A stretch of 46,479 bases of DNA. Origin: Bacteroidetes bacterium UBA1947 (GTDB lineage Bacteria; Bacteroidota; Bacteroidia; Chitinophagales; Chitinophagaceae). Both the position numbers and the translations under genes were made by a program. The stretch is taken from contig DDET01000018.1 in NCBI GenBank assembly GCA_002336915.1, positions 16,532 to 63,010 on the forward strand, read 5' to 3'. Shown here piece by piece: positions 15,715-24,345 of this stretch. Below the pieces are notes generated by a model. That model saw only the letters and a list, made by a program, of their open reading frames with translations, did no database searches and was not told where the DNA came from. Numbering within the stretch: the first letter of the stretch is position 1; the number at the start of each line of letters is the position of its first letter.

Positions 15715-15731
15715 CAGTACAAACACTGCTG

Positions 15732-16772
15732 ATGAAGAAGATCCTTGTTACTGGCGGCTGCGGATATATAGGTGCGCACACAATTATAGACCTTATTGAA
15801 AATGGTTTTGAAGTAATATCTGTCGATGACTTGTCGCGCGGCTCGGTGCGTATGATAAAGGGTGCCGAGCTGATAACAGGCCGCAGCATAAAGAACTACA
15901 AAGTTAATCTTTGTGACATGGACGATACTGAAGCATTGTTTATTGAAAACCCCGGTATCACAGGCATTATTCATTTTGCAGCATTCAAATCAGTACCTGA
16001 ATCTGTTCAGGAACCTCTAAAATATTTCAGGAACAATATCAATTCACTGGTCAATGTGTTGCAATGCGCACAGGAGCATCACATCAACCAGTTCGTATTT
16101 TCTTCTTCCTGCTCCGTGTATGGCAATCCTAAGGAACTGCCCGTTATGGAGACCGCGCCCTTGCAGGAACCTGAATCACCTTATGCGCGCACCAAGCAAA
16201 TGGGAGAAGCTATATGCAGGGACTTTGCAAAGCAGAACAGGAAGTTCAATGTAACATTGCTCAGGTACTTTAATCCGGTTGGCGCTCATCCGTCGGCATT
16301 GATAGGCGAGCTGCAGGAAAAGCCCGAGAACCTCGTCCCCATGATCACGCAAACAGCCATAGGCAAGCGCGGCGAGATGCAGGTGTTCGGCAGTGATTAT
16401 CCTACCCGCGATGGCTCTTGCGTGCGGGACTACGTGCATGTGATGGACATAGCCAACGCGCATACCAAAGCCTTGCAGTTCACCATGGAAGGCAGGAATG
16501 CTGATAAATGCGAGGTCTTTAATCTTGGCACAGGTAATGGCGTTACGGTGTTGGAACTAATAGAGGCATTTGAAAAAGCATCAGGACAAAAACTGAATTA
16601 TAAGATAGGTCCACGCAGGCCGGGCGATGTTGTAGCAGTATATGCTAATAACGACCGTGCTCATGAACTGCTGGGCTGGACCCCTCAGTACGACCTGCAC
16701 CAGATGATGGATACTGCATGGCGTTGGGAGCTTACCATAAAGAAAGAAGCAGAAAAGATCCAGCTCAACTAA
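15732..16772 (+). CDS. galE: UDP-glucose 4-epimerase
   Basis: This 346-residue extended short-chain dehydrogenase/reductase has the NAD-binding TGGCGYIGAHT at about 7-17, SSSCSVYG with the catalytic Ser region, YARTK giving the YxxxK pair, and RYFNPVGAHPS, all characteristic of GalE. It interconverts UDP-glucose and UDP-galactose, feeding galactose use and surface glycans in the cytoplasm. Length is normal for bacterial GalE. It has its own promoter within the end of the upstream ABC exporter gene and ends at a bidirectional terminator. Other UDP-hexose epimerases (UDP-GlcNAc type) cannot be excluded. Confidence 0.92.
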   Translation: MKKILVTGGCGYIGAHTIIDLIENGFEVISVDDLSRGSVRMIKGAELITGRSIKNYKVNLCDMDDTEALFIENPGITGIIHFAAFKSVPESVQEPLKYFRNNINSLVNVLQCAQEHHINQFVFSSSCSVYGNPKELPVMETAPLQEPESPYARTKQMGEAICRDFAKQNRKFNVTLLRYFNPVGAHPSALIGELQEKPENLVPMITQTAIGKRGEMQVFGSDYPTRDGSCVRDYVHVMDIANAHTKALQFTMEGRNADKCEVFNLGTGNGVTVLELIEAFEKASGQKLNYKIGPRRPGDVVAVYANNDRAHELLGWTPQYDLHQMMDTAWRWELTIKKEAEKIQLN

Positions 16773-16774
16773 AT

Positions 16775-16820
16775 AAAAAAAGCGTACAAGCTGTTAAGCC
16801 TGTACGCCCGCTATGCTTTT
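16775..16820. terminator. bidirectional terminator between galE and the TlpA-like gene
   Basis: GCGTACA (16782-16788) pairs with TGTACGC (16801-16807), with further GC pairs inside. A-runs lie on the left and T-runs on the right, so it can stop transcription from both convergent genes. Confidence 0.85.
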
Positions 16821-16826
16821 TTTTAA

Positions 16827-17318
16827 TTACTTGCTGAGTTCTTTCACTTTGGCAAAAACTTCCTCTTCACCACCTTCTTCATATCCGGAGTGCATATAGG
16901 CTATTTTACCTGCCTTGTCGATAATGATCGTATATGGTACCGACTGGAAGTTGAGCGACCTTTTAAGGTCTGAGTTGGCATCTATGTAAAAAGGGAATTC
17001 CCATCCCTGCGATTTGGCGTAGCTGCGCACCAGCCCTTCCGCACGTGACTCGTCTATTGAAACGGTCTCGTAATTGAAATCTACCTCTTTCTTCCAGTCA
17101 GGCAGTTTCTTCTGGATGTTCTTTATCTCTTTTTTGCATGGGATGCACCAGGTAGCCCAAAAACTTACCATAGTTACCTTACCTTTATCGAAAGTCTGGT
17201 TGAATGCGACCTTTTTGCCGGTGTTCACATCTTTTATCTGTGTATCCGGTAATTCGGTCTGGGCCTGCGCCGCAGTTGTCATTAAGAGAACTGCCACAGC
17301 AGTGATAATTTTTCTCAT
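16827..17318 (-). CDS. TlpA-like periplasmic thioredoxin
   Basis: The protein has 163 residues from the ATG at 17318, chosen because it opens a clean signal peptide (MRKIITAVAVLLMTTAAQAQ); a longer frame adds 13 residues of non-signal character. The mature domain is a thioredoxin fold with the redox motif WCIPC in MVSFWATWCIPCKKE and a later cis-Pro region VPYTIIIDK. Such TlpA/ResA-type proteins reduce disulfides in the periplasm, for example during cytochrome c maturation. It is divergent from an outer-membrane protein gene, a pairing that may reflect a shared envelope role, but no cytochrome genes are in the window. Confidence 0.88.
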   Translation of the reverse strand: MRKIITAVAVLLMTTAAQAQTELPDTQIKDVNTGKKVAFNQTFDKGKVTMVSFWATWCIPCKKEIKNIQKKLPDWKKEVDFNYETVSIDESRAEGLVRSYAKSQGWEFPFYIDANSDLKRSLNFQSVPYTIIIDKAGKIAYMHSGYEEGGEEEVFAKVKELSK

Positions 17319-17409
17319 ATCTATTTGTTTGTATAATATAATCGAAAACCTTGCCAATTTTTGCTAAAGGTTCTAATTTCGGAAAAATTTTAAAACTTTA
17401 ACACTCTTA

Positions 17410-18990
17410 ATGAGAAAAATAGTTCTTTTATTTTTACTGGTACTGTTTTCAGTAAAAATATACGCACAAGGTACGCTTTCAGGCGACTTACAGTTGAATG
17501 CAAATTTTTTCCAACGCGATACAGCTATAGGGGCGGCCAACAATCCTTTGTACGATAACTACCTGAGTGGTGGCGAAGCCTGGCTGAGCGTGAGATACAA
17601 CTATAAGGGTTTTACTGCCTTTGTGCGCGCCGATGCCTTCCATAACTCCAACCTCTACAATCCTACGCAGGCGATGAGTGGTTTTGGATTGGGTGCATGG
17701 AGCCTTAGTAAGGAATACAAGGGCCTGACCGTGACCGTTGGTAATATATACGACCAGATAGGCAGTGGTATCCTCTTTCGTGCTTATGAGGACAGGGGAT
17801 TGTTGATAGATAATTCCCTTGTGGGCCTGGAGCTGAAATACAAGCTGACGGATAATATCACAGTGAAGGGCTTAACGGGCCAACAGAAGAACGTTGCCAA
17901 CTTCAGCCGTTACAACCCGATCATCAAGGCATTCAGTGCAGAGGGTGATTTTAATGTGGGTACCAAAGTGCACCTGCTGCCCGGTGTGGGTGTGCTGAAC
18001 CGTACTATGGACCAGAACTCCATGGACGCAGTAGTATCAACCATCAATAGCCAGGACCTTGCTACACGCTTTGAACCCCAATACAACACTTACGCTTTCA
18101 CAGCTTATAACACACTTATTGTAGGTGATTTCTCCTGGTATGCAGAAGGCTCGTATAAAACACACGAAGCTATAGTAGGGCTGAGCGGACTGCTTGAAGA
18201 CAGGCCGGGCAATGTTGAATACACAACTATCGGCTGGGCTCATAAAGGCATTGCTGTGAACCTTACCGGCAAGCGCACCGATAACTTTGTAATGCGCACC
18301 TCGCCTAACGAAGTACTGATACGCGGTGTCATTAACTGGCAGCCTGTTGTAGCAAGGATACGCCCGCAACGCCTTATATCAAGGTACACACCTGCATCAC
18401 AAGACCTGTCTGAACAGGCATATGGTGCTGATGTGCTGATAGCCCCCAGCGAAGATCTGACCTTTACCTTGACAGGCACTTACATCAACTCGCTCACCAA
18501 CCAGGAGCTTTATCGCGAAGGTTATTTTGAAGGGGAATACCGCGGCCTTAAATCATGGATCATTGAAGGTGGTGTGCAATACATGCGCTACAACCAGGAG
18601 CTGTACCAGGTGAAACCCGGTGTGCCGATCATCACCGCTATCACCCCGTTCGCGGAACTGACATACAAGTTCACTGAAAAGCATTCTATCCGTCTTGAGG
18701 CCCAGTATATGGCTACCAAACAAGACTACGGCTCATGGGTGTACGGGTTGCTGGAGTTTGATATAGCGCCTAAGTTCTCCTTCGCGTTGTCTGATATGTA
18801 CAACATTGAGCCAACAGCGGGGCACCAGGCCAACCATTACTACAATGTATTTACCGCTTACAGCACAGGGCCACACCGCATTACGCTGGCTTATGTGAAG
18901 CAGGTGGACGGTATCAACTGTACAGGTGGTGTATGCCGTTATGAGCCAGCCTTCAGCGGTATTAAATTAGGTATTACTTCTACTTTCTAA
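17410..18990 (+). CDS. outer-membrane beta-barrel-like protein (DUF6029-like)
   Basis: This 526-residue protein has a signal peptide (MRKIVLLFLLVLFSVKIYAQ) and an all-beta body of alternating strands ending in LGITSTF, with a terminal Phe as in BAM-inserted barrels. Segments such as GFTAFVRADAFHNSNLYNP and TVGNIYDQIGSGILFRAYEDRGLLIDNS look like a family annotated DUF6029 in Bacteroidota. That match is from memory and moderate. No substrate is evident. It is divergent from the TlpA-like gene. In other Bacteroidota such proteins sit near TlpA-like genes, so a link to envelope redox or export is conceivable. Confidence 0.65.
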   Translation: MRKIVLLFLLVLFSVKIYAQGTLSGDLQLNANFFQRDTAIGAANNPLYDNYLSGGEAWLSVRYNYKGFTAFVRADAFHNSNLYNPTQAMSGFGLGAWSLSKEYKGLTVTVGNIYDQIGSGILFRAYEDRGLLIDNSLVGLELKYKLTDNITVKGLTGQQKNVANFSRYNPIIKAFSAEGDFNVGTKVHLLPGVGVLNRTMDQNSMDAVVSTINSQDLATRFEPQYNTYAFTAYNTLIVGDFSWYAEGSYKTHEAIVGLSGLLEDRPGNVEYTTIGWAHKGIAVNLTGKRTDNFVMRTSPNEVLIRGVINWQPVVARIRPQRLISRYTPASQDLSEQAYGADVLIAPSEDLTFTLTGTYINSLTNQELYREGYFEGEYRGLKSWIIEGGVQYMRYNQELYQVKPGVPIITAITPFAELTYKFTEKHSIRLEAQYMATKQDYGSWVYGLLEFDIAPKFSFALSDMYNIEPTAGHQANHYYNVFTAYSTGPHRITLAYVKQVDGINCTGGVCRYEPAFSGIKLGITSTF

Positions 18991-19009
18991 TGATATACGC
19001 CGAAAAGCC

Positions 19010-19017
19010 TAAATTTG
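19010..19017 (+). promoter_or_regulatory. -7 box of the toxin-antitoxin operon
   Basis: TAAATTTG matches TAnnTTTG and lies 17 nt before the antitoxin ATG. The -33 region (TTTC at 18984-18987) is weak. Confidence 0.4.
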
Positions 19018-19034
19018 TAATAAATTGATCGTGT

Positions 19035-19232
19035 ATGAAAGGCGTTAGTTATATAACAGATGAACACAACCGGAAAAAGGCTGTTGTTATTGACCTGAAG
19101 CTGCTGGAACATTATGATGAAGGCATAGAAGATCTACTTGACGGTATTATAGCTGAGTCTCGCGAACATGAAGAAAAAGTACCTCTTGATAAAGTTATAA
19201 AAGGACTTAAGAAAGCAGGTAAAATAAAATGA
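19035..19232 (+). CDS. type II antitoxin, RelB/Phd-like
   Basis: This 65-residue acidic protein begins VSYITDEHNRKKAVVIDLKLLE, the pattern of small antitoxins that bind DNA with an N-terminal beta-strand and helix. It ends in a Lys-rich tail, probably the part that wraps the toxin. It overlaps the next gene by 4 bp (ATGA), the standard antitoxin-first arrangement, so translation is coupled. By analogy it neutralises the toxin and represses its own operon. A RelB-like assignment rests mostly on context. Confidence 0.75.
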   Translation: MKGVSYITDEHNRKKAVVIDLKLLEHYDEGIEDLLDGIIAESREHEEKVPLDKVIKGLKKAGKIK

Positions 19233-19489
19233 AGCGGTACCAGGTTGTATTATCTAAAACAGCGGAGAAGGATTTATACAATCTGCCTTCAAAAGTCATA
19301 GCGAAGATCATCCCGGTACTTAAATCTTTAGAAGAAAATCCGCGTCCCCATGGTTGTAAGAAGCTAAAGGGATATGCTAACCTTTGGCGAATCAGGATTG
19401 GCGATTATCGCGCCATTTATTCCGTCGATGATGTAATACTATTGGTGGATATCCGTGATGTTGGCAACCGGAAAGATATTTATCAATAG
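19229..19489 (+). CDS. RelE/ParE-family toxin
   Basis: The toxin has 86 residues. The RelE/ParE fold is marked by an N-terminal VVLSKTAEKDLYNLP, the central KKLKGYANLWRIRIGDYRAIY, and the closing VDIRDVGNRKDIY. The RIRIGDYRAIY strand carries the basic residues that RelE-type toxins use to cut ribosome-bound mRNA. ParE-type (gyrase) activity cannot be ruled out from sequence alone. The gene starts within the antitoxin stop. Both genes are intact, so the module could be functional. Confidence 0.85.
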   Translation: MKRYQVVLSKTAEKDLYNLPSKVIAKIIPVLKSLEENPRPHGCKKLKGYANLWRIRIGDYRAIYSVDDVILLVDIRDVGNRKDIYQ

Positions 19490-19512
19490 CGAGCCGCCTT
19501 ACATTTAACACC

Positions 19513-21111
19513 ATGCTAAAGACAGACTTCCTTGTTATCGGTTCGGGTATCGCGGGTTTAACATTCGCGGTAAAGACAGCTAAACGTTTTCCCGATAAGA
19601 CGATCACGATACTCACCAAAGTTAATACCGACGAGACCAATACAAAGTACGCGCAGGGCGGCATTGCAGTGGTGAACGACTTGGAGCGCGACAGCTTTGA
19701 GAAGCATATAGAAGACACGCTCATTGCCGGTGATGGTCTCTGTGACCCGAAGATAGTAGAGGCTGTAGTGAAGGAAGGCCCGCTAAGAGTAAACGAGATA
19801 ATAGACTGGGGCGCGCAGTTTGATAAAGAGCCCGGTGGCGACTATATGCGCGGCAAAGAAGGTGGCCACTCCGAAAACAGGATACTGCACCACAAAGACG
19901 TAACGGGGATGGAGATAGAGCGTGCGCTGGTGGAAGAAGTAAAGCGATTTCCTAACATAGAGATACACAATCACTGGTTTGTTGTCGATGTGATTACGCA
20001 GCATCATCTTGGTTATCTTGTTACAAAGTCGACACCGGATATAGAATGCTATGGAGTGTATGCACTTAACCTGAACAACAACAGGATAGAGAAGATACTG
20101 GCCAAGGTGACGCTGATGGCATCGGGTGGAGTGGGGCAGGTGTACAGGACCACTACCAACCCGCGTATAGCCACCGGCGATGGTATTGCTATGGCCTATC
20201 GTGCCAAGGCGAGGATAGAGAACATGGAGTTCATACAGTTCCATCCCACGGCTTTGTACGAGATAGGTGTGAGCCCGAACTTCCTGATAACAGAGGCGGT
20301 GCGCGGTGATGGCGGCATATTGAGGAACAAAGACGGCGAGGCATTTATGACACGCTACGACGCCCGTGCCGATCTTGCACCGCGCGATGTTGTAGCCCGC
20401 GCCATAGACAGCGAGATGAAGCGCGCAGGTACCGAGCACGTGTACCTGGACTGCCGCCACATGGACCATGAAAAATTCAAAGCACACTTCCCTAATATTT
20501 ATGCACGCTGCAAAAGCGCGGGCATCGATGTGTTCAGCAAGATGATACCGGTGGCACCTGCTGCGCATTACTGCTGCGGTGGTATCAAGACCGATGAACA
20601 TGGACGTTCTTCCATCACCAACCTTTACGCTTGCGGCGAATGCTCCAGCACAGGACTGCATGGTGCCAACAGGCTTGCATCTAACTCGCTGCTGGAGGCC
20701 TTGGTGTTCGCACATCGCTGTTGCGAGGATGCTGCGGCCAAGATCAATGATATCTCCTTTCGCGATGAGGTGCCTGACTGGAATGCAGGTGGCACTACCG
20801 AGCCGAAAGAAATGATCCTTATAACACAGAGCCTGAAAGAGCTGCAGCAAATAATGAGCGACTACGTGGGCATTGTGCGGAATGATGTGCGCCTGGGCCG
20901 CGCCATGAACCGACTCGATTTGCTACATGATGAAACGGAAGAGCTGTATAAGACAACTACCGTTTCGCCGCAATTATCCGAACTGCGTAACCTAATCACC
21001 ATAGGCTTCCTGATCGTGAAGAGTGCTCACTTCCGGAAGGAGAGCAGGGGACTGCATTTCAATACTGACTACCCGGAGAAGAGTGATTTGCTGCAGGATA
21101 TAGTGCTTTAG
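19513..21111 (+). CDS. nadB: L-aspartate oxidase
   Basis: This 532-residue flavoprotein of the succinate dehydrogenase/fumarate reductase family has the FAD-binding VIGSGIAGL at 8-16. It also shows KYAQGGIAV and SENRILHHKDVTG, then FHPTAL, RGDGGILRN, and GECSSTGLHGANRLASNSLLE, which together fit NadB. It oxidises aspartate to iminoaspartate, the first step of de novo NAD synthesis in the cytoplasm. NadA and NadC are not in the window, so the pathway is split. A succinate dehydrogenase flavoprotein is unlikely: there are no neighbouring sdh genes and the length fits NadB. Confidence 0.94.
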   Translation: MLKTDFLVIGSGIAGLTFAVKTAKRFPDKTITILTKVNTDETNTKYAQGGIAVVNDLERDSFEKHIEDTLIAGDGLCDPKIVEAVVKEGPLRVNEIIDWGAQFDKEPGGDYMRGKEGGHSENRILHHKDVTGMEIERALVEEVKRFPNIEIHNHWFVVDVITQHHLGYLVTKSTPDIECYGVYALNLNNNRIEKILAKVTLMASGGVGQVYRTTTNPRIATGDGIAMAYRAKARIENMEFIQFHPTALYEIGVSPNFLITEAVRGDGGILRNKDGEAFMTRYDARADLAPRDVVARAIDSEMKRAGTEHVYLDCRHMDHEKFKAHFPNIYARCKSAGIDVFSKMIPVAPAAHYCCGGIKTDEHGRSSITNLYACGECSSTGLHGANRLASNSLLEALVFAHRCCEDAAAKINDISFRDEVPDWNAGGTTEPKEMILITQSLKELQQIMSDYVGIVRNDVRLGRAMNRLDLLHDETEELYKTTTVSPQLSELRNLITIGFLIVKSAHFRKESRGLHFNTDYPEKSDLLQDIVL

Positions 21112-21720
21112 TTGTCAGAACCAGGATTTAAAGGATTAAGGGATTGCCCGGATACATTCTCAATTTCCGATTTGTGTGATTTTTAAAACCGGAACTGGTT
21201 TGTGTGGATATCTCCGTCCTTAGTGAGTCACAGTCAACTAGTTACAGCGGAAAAGGGATGTGGATAGCACTTCCGATCTACTTCCTGTTTTTGCCAATTT
21301 AGTTCCGGTTGATAAATAATAAAATTTAATTATTTCTCTTTTCCAGCAGGAAATAGTTATTTCCTCTTTTTTCATGACAATCGCTGGAAATGCTTTCCTG
21401 TATTGCCATATGCGTAGAAATAATTATTTTTCGTTATTTCCTATTCTTACCTAATAGTTTCCTGTTAGGAATAGATCATCGGCAAAAAATATGGCCCGGC
21501 AGTTCCTTCGGACCGATAGTTATCGGGACTCAGGATGACGGAGTTTACAATATGTCAAAGAACTAACAGTTAGCTACAACAAAATCTTCGTCGGTAGATT
21601 GCTTCGTCGTAGCCAAGCGTATGGCTAACCACTCCTTGCAATGACGAGGAGTGGTTAGCCAACCCCGCAATATACACTCGTTAATAAGGCGAATCCAAAT
21701 AATGATATCCACATTTTTTA
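21112..21720. repeat. intergenic repeat mosaic
   Basis: No coding region is evident in this stretch. It holds several repeat-like pieces. TCAGAACCAGGATTTAAAGG at 21116-21135 and the segment around 21503-21540 both resemble intergenic repeats of Bacteroidota. There are two short inverted repeats with a GT centre: AGGAAATA/TATTTCCT at 21348-21365 and CCGATA/TATCGG at 21513-21526. A 15-bp perfect inverted repeat with a 10-nt loop lies at 21622-21661. It looks like a landing site for small non-coding repeats. Confidence 0.6.
21622..21661. repeat. 15-bp perfect inverted repeat
   Basis: TGGCTAACCACTCCT (21622-21636) and AGGAGTGGTTAGCCA (21647-21661) are exact complements around a 10-nt loop. No T-run follows, so it is not a typical terminator. 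It is more likely a palindromic repeat element. Confidence 0.8.
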
Positions 21721-21738
21721 TCGCTAAACTTAAACCGG
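21721..21738 (+). repeat. 18-bp direct repeat, copy 1
   Basis: TCGCTAAACTTAAACCGG is identical to the copy at 22302-22319. It lies 41 bp before the coiled-coil gene. Confidence 0.8.
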
Positions 21739-21778
21739 AAAGAGGATTATCTTTATCGCCTAAAGAGCAATAATTGGA

Positions 21779-22282
21779 ATGAAGGAACGCGAAGAACGAC
21801 TAATAGAGAAGGGCGCGAACAGCGTCACAAAATGGGTAGGGTCTACCAGCTCTGTGCTACTGCATACTGTATTGTTCATTGTTTCCTTTCTCCTGCCGGC
21901 CCTCGGGATAGTGAGCTTTGAAAGGATGCTTTTGGTACTTACTACCATCGTTTCGCTGGAGGCCATATACCTGTCGATATTTATCCAGATGTCTATTAAT
22001 ACAAATAACCAGAATATAGAGATAATACAGGAGGACCTGGAAGAGCTGGGCGAGGATATAGAGGAACTGGGCGAGGACATAGAGGAAATAGGGGAGGATA
22101 TAGACGAGATACAAAAAGATGTGGACGAGATACAGGAAGACGTGGTAGAAATGCAGGAAGAAACGATCAAAGAGCAGGTAGGTGATAAGCAAGAGAAGGA
22201 AATACTATTGAACATACAGGCTACCCTTGCGCACCTGCAAAAGGAAATAGAGCAACTTAAAGGCTCGAATAGGGTGGGATAG
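21779..22282 (+). CDS. small membrane protein with a C-terminal coiled coil (DUF1003-like)
   Basis: The protein has 167 residues. Two hydrophobic helices at about 25-47 and 52-72 (LLHTVLFIVSFLLPALGIV, then MLLVLTTIVSLEAIYLSIFIQM) resemble the membrane part of DUF1003 proteins, including the SLEAIYLSIFI pattern. From about 80 to 130 the protein is a strongly acidic coiled coil made of seven-residue units such as DIEELGE, encoded by tandem 21-bp repeats. The tail predicts more coiled coil. No function is known. It is flanked by 18-bp direct repeats and repeat-rich non-coding DNA, so it may belong to a small acquired unit. The family link is moderate. Confidence 0.7.
   Translation: MKEREERLIEKGANSVTKWVGSTSSVLLHTVLFIVSFLLPALGIVSFERMLLVLTTIVSLEAIYLSIFIQMSINTNNQNIEIIQEDLEELGEDIEELGEDIEEIGEDIDEIQKDVDEIQEDVVEMQEETIKEQVGDKQEKEILLNIQATLAHLQKEIEQLKGSNRVG
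22030..22160 (+). repeat. 21-bp tandem repeats encoding heptads
   Basis: About six degenerate units of the form GAGGATATAGAGGAACTGGGC run in frame through the coiled-coil part of the gene. They probably grew by slippage or unequal recombination. Confidence 0.75.
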
Positions 22283-22301
22283 AGACTGATTATTTACGAT
22301 G

Positions 22302-22319
22302 TCGCTAAACTTAAACCGG
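22302..22319 (+). repeat. 18-bp direct repeat, copy 2
   Basis: Identical to 21721-21738. It begins 19 bp after the coiled-coil gene stop. Confidence 0.8.
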
Positions 22320-22395
22320 TGTTGTTCAATTTAGCAACTGAATATATGCTGCCGGACTCAGTCCTTCGTTCTATTGACTGATTTAAGTTACGCTG

Positions 22396-22413
22396 TAGCT
22401 AAACTTAAACCAG
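22396..22413 (+). repeat. 18-bp direct repeat, degenerate copy 3
   Basis: TAGCTAAACTTAAACCAG matches the other copies at 16 of 18 positions. It lies just past the stop of the minus-strand ABC exporter. Confidence 0.7.
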
Positions 22414-22423
22414 TTGAAGTTTT

Positions 22424-24232
22424 TTATACTAATGCCTTTCCGTTTGTTGCTAGTCGGCGGGGGTCTTTGCGTTCGCCTATCTGCTGGCGCCACATGGCAT
22501 AATAAAGGCCTTTTTCATCGAGCAGTGCCTGGTGTGTACCTGTTTCTATTACATGGCCTTTCTCCAGCACATATATCCTGTCGGCGTGCATGATGGTGGA
22601 GAGGCGATGCGCTATCATAATAGTGATGTGCTGGCGCAGGTCGGTAATGTCACGTATGGTGGTGGATATTTCTTCTTCGGTCAGTGAATCGAGTGCCGAA
22701 GTGGCTTCATCGAATATCATCAGGTGCGGCTTGCGCAGCAGTGCGCGGGCTATGGAGAGACGCTGGCGCTCGCCGCCGGAGAGCTTCAATCCACCTTCGC
22801 CAATCATGGTGTCGATGCCATGCTCGGCACGCTCCAGCAGGTTGCCACATGCTGCTTTATCCAGTGCTTCTTTTACGTCCTGGTCTGTTGCGCTTGGGTT
22901 CACGAACATCAGGTTCTCTTTTATGGTGCCGGAGAATAGTTGCGTATCCTGTGTTACCAAACCTATTTGCCTGCGCAGCTCATCGAAGTCGATATTCTTT
23001 TCGCTGTGCTCGTTGTAATATATATGTCCTTTATTGGGATGGTAGAGGCCAACCAATAATTTAACCATGGTGGTTTTGCCCGAGCCTGATGGGCCTACAA
23101 AGGCTACTGTTTCGCCCACCTTCATATCGAAAGAGATATTCTCGAGCGCAGGGCGCATCGCCGAATTGTGCTGAAAGGTAACCTCATCGAAACGCAGGCG
23201 TGCTATGGTATTAATAGCTTCCGGATTTTCGGCTTTGTATTCTACGGGTTTCTTCATCAGTTCCTGCAGGTTGTTGAGCGATGCTTCCGCTTCGCGGTAG
23301 GCAATAAGTACACTGCCTATTTCCTGCATAGGGCCGAAGATGAAGAAGGAATAGAACATTAAAGTCAGGTACTGGCCGGGGGTAATGGAACCACCGAAGA
23401 TGAAGTACAGTAATGAGAGCACTATGCACTGCCTGAGGAAATTGACACAGGTGCCTTGTATAAAAGATATGGTACGAATGCTACGCACTTTCTTCAGTTC
23501 CAGCTTGAGTATCTTAATAGTTGTGGTGTTGAGGCGGCGAATCTCCTGGCCGGTGAGGCCAAGGCTTTTTACCAGCTCGATATTCCTGAGCGATTCGGTA
23601 GTAGAACCCGCAAGTGCATTGGTCTCGCTGGTGATGGCTTTTTGTACGCCCTTGATACGCTTGCTGAGCCCGCTGGTAAGCAGCGCGAGGCCTGTGGCAC
23701 CTATCAAATAAACAGGTACCAGCCAGGGGTTGAGGCTGAAGGCATATATCAATACAAATACGAGGCCTATGAAGATGGTGAAGAGTACATTGACAAATGA
23801 GCTCATGAACTTTTCGCAATCGAGGCGCACTTTTTGCAATACCGAAAGCGTTTCACCACTGCGCTGGTCCTCAAAATCCTGGTAGGGCAGCTGCAGGGCA
23901 TGGCGCAAGCCATCGGTATAGATGCGGGCGCCAAATTTTTGTATTATCACATTGACCGCGTAATCCTGGAAGGCTTTCGCGATGCGAGACACCATTGCCA
24001 CACCGATGAGTAAGCCAATAAGAGTGAGCGCACCACTAAGGTATTCGCCCAGGCTGCGGCTTACGCCCCCGAGGCCTTTGCCGGTAGTGTGGGGGTGATT
24101 GACATATCCATCAAGCAGCTTACCGCCTATCAGCGGATCGAGCAGGGAGAATATTTGATTTATGGCTGCCAGCACAAGGGCTACCACTATAAGGCCTTTA
24201 TACCTGCTTAGATATTGTAGGAGTAATTTCAT
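22424..24232 (-). CDS. ABC exporter (permease-ATPase fusion)
   Basis: This 602-residue half-transporter has six membrane helices to about residue 310, then an ATPase with Walker A GPSGSGKTT at about 378-386, signature LSGGERQR near 482, and Walker B LMIFDEATSALD near 504. It is a second MsbA-type exporter in the window, about as long as the one after cysS but clearly different in sequence. It probably dimerises and exports a lipid, peptide or drug. It stands alone with its own promoter and 5' region. The substrate cannot be inferred. Confidence 0.9.
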   Translation of the reverse strand: MKLLLQYLSRYKGLIVVALVLAAINQIFSLLDPLIGGKLLDGYVNHPHTTGKGLGGVSRSLGEYLSGALTLIGLLIGVAMVSRIAKAFQDYAVNVIIQKFGARIYTDGLRHALQLPYQDFEDQRSGETLSVLQKVRLDCEKFMSSFVNVLFTIFIGLVFVLIYAFSLNPWLVPVYLIGATGLALLTSGLSKRIKGVQKAITSETNALAGSTTESLRNIELVKSLGLTGQEIRRLNTTTIKILKLELKKVRSIRTISFIQGTCVNFLRQCIVLSLLYFIFGGSITPGQYLTLMFYSFFIFGPMQEIGSVLIAYREAEASLNNLQELMKKPVEYKAENPEAINTIARLRFDEVTFQHNSAMRPALENISFDMKVGETVAFVGPSGSGKTTMVKLLVGLYHPNKGHIYYNEHSEKNIDFDELRRQIGLVTQDTQLFSGTIKENLMFVNPSATDQDVKEALDKAACGNLLERAEHGIDTMIGEGGLKLSGGERQRLSIARALLRKPHLMIFDEATSALDSLTEEEISTTIRDITDLRQHITIMIAHRLSTIMHADRIYVLEKGHVIETGTHQALLDEKGLYYAMWRQQIGERKDPRRLATNGKALV

Positions 24233-24288
24233 CTGTTAGCTATGTCTTGAAAATAACGAATGTTGGCCGGGAAAACCGGACAGGGTAG

Positions 24289-24296
24289 CAAAGGTA
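24289..24296 (-). promoter_or_regulatory. -7 box of the minus-strand ABC exporter
   Basis: On the minus strand this reads TACCTTTG, a match to TAnnTTTG. ATTG stands 22 nt upstream (24322-24319). The 5' untranslated region would be about 50 nt. Confidence 0.5.
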
Positions 24297-24345
24297 AGGC
24301 CTTATATACTGTACTTATCAATAGCCTGTTAAGCTTTTTCTATAT

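Noticed and set aside
19783..20850. Long minus-strand ORF (355 codons) opposite nadB
   Set aside because: It lies fully inside the strongly supported nadB gene and its translation shows no domain pattern, so it is a codon-bias shadow.
21721..22319. Insertion sequence ends
   Set aside because: The repeats are direct, not inverted, and the enclosed gene is not a transposase.
21721..22413. CRISPR array from the repeated 18-mers
   Set aside because: Only three copies, with very unequal spacing (580 bp and 94 bp) and a gene between two of them.
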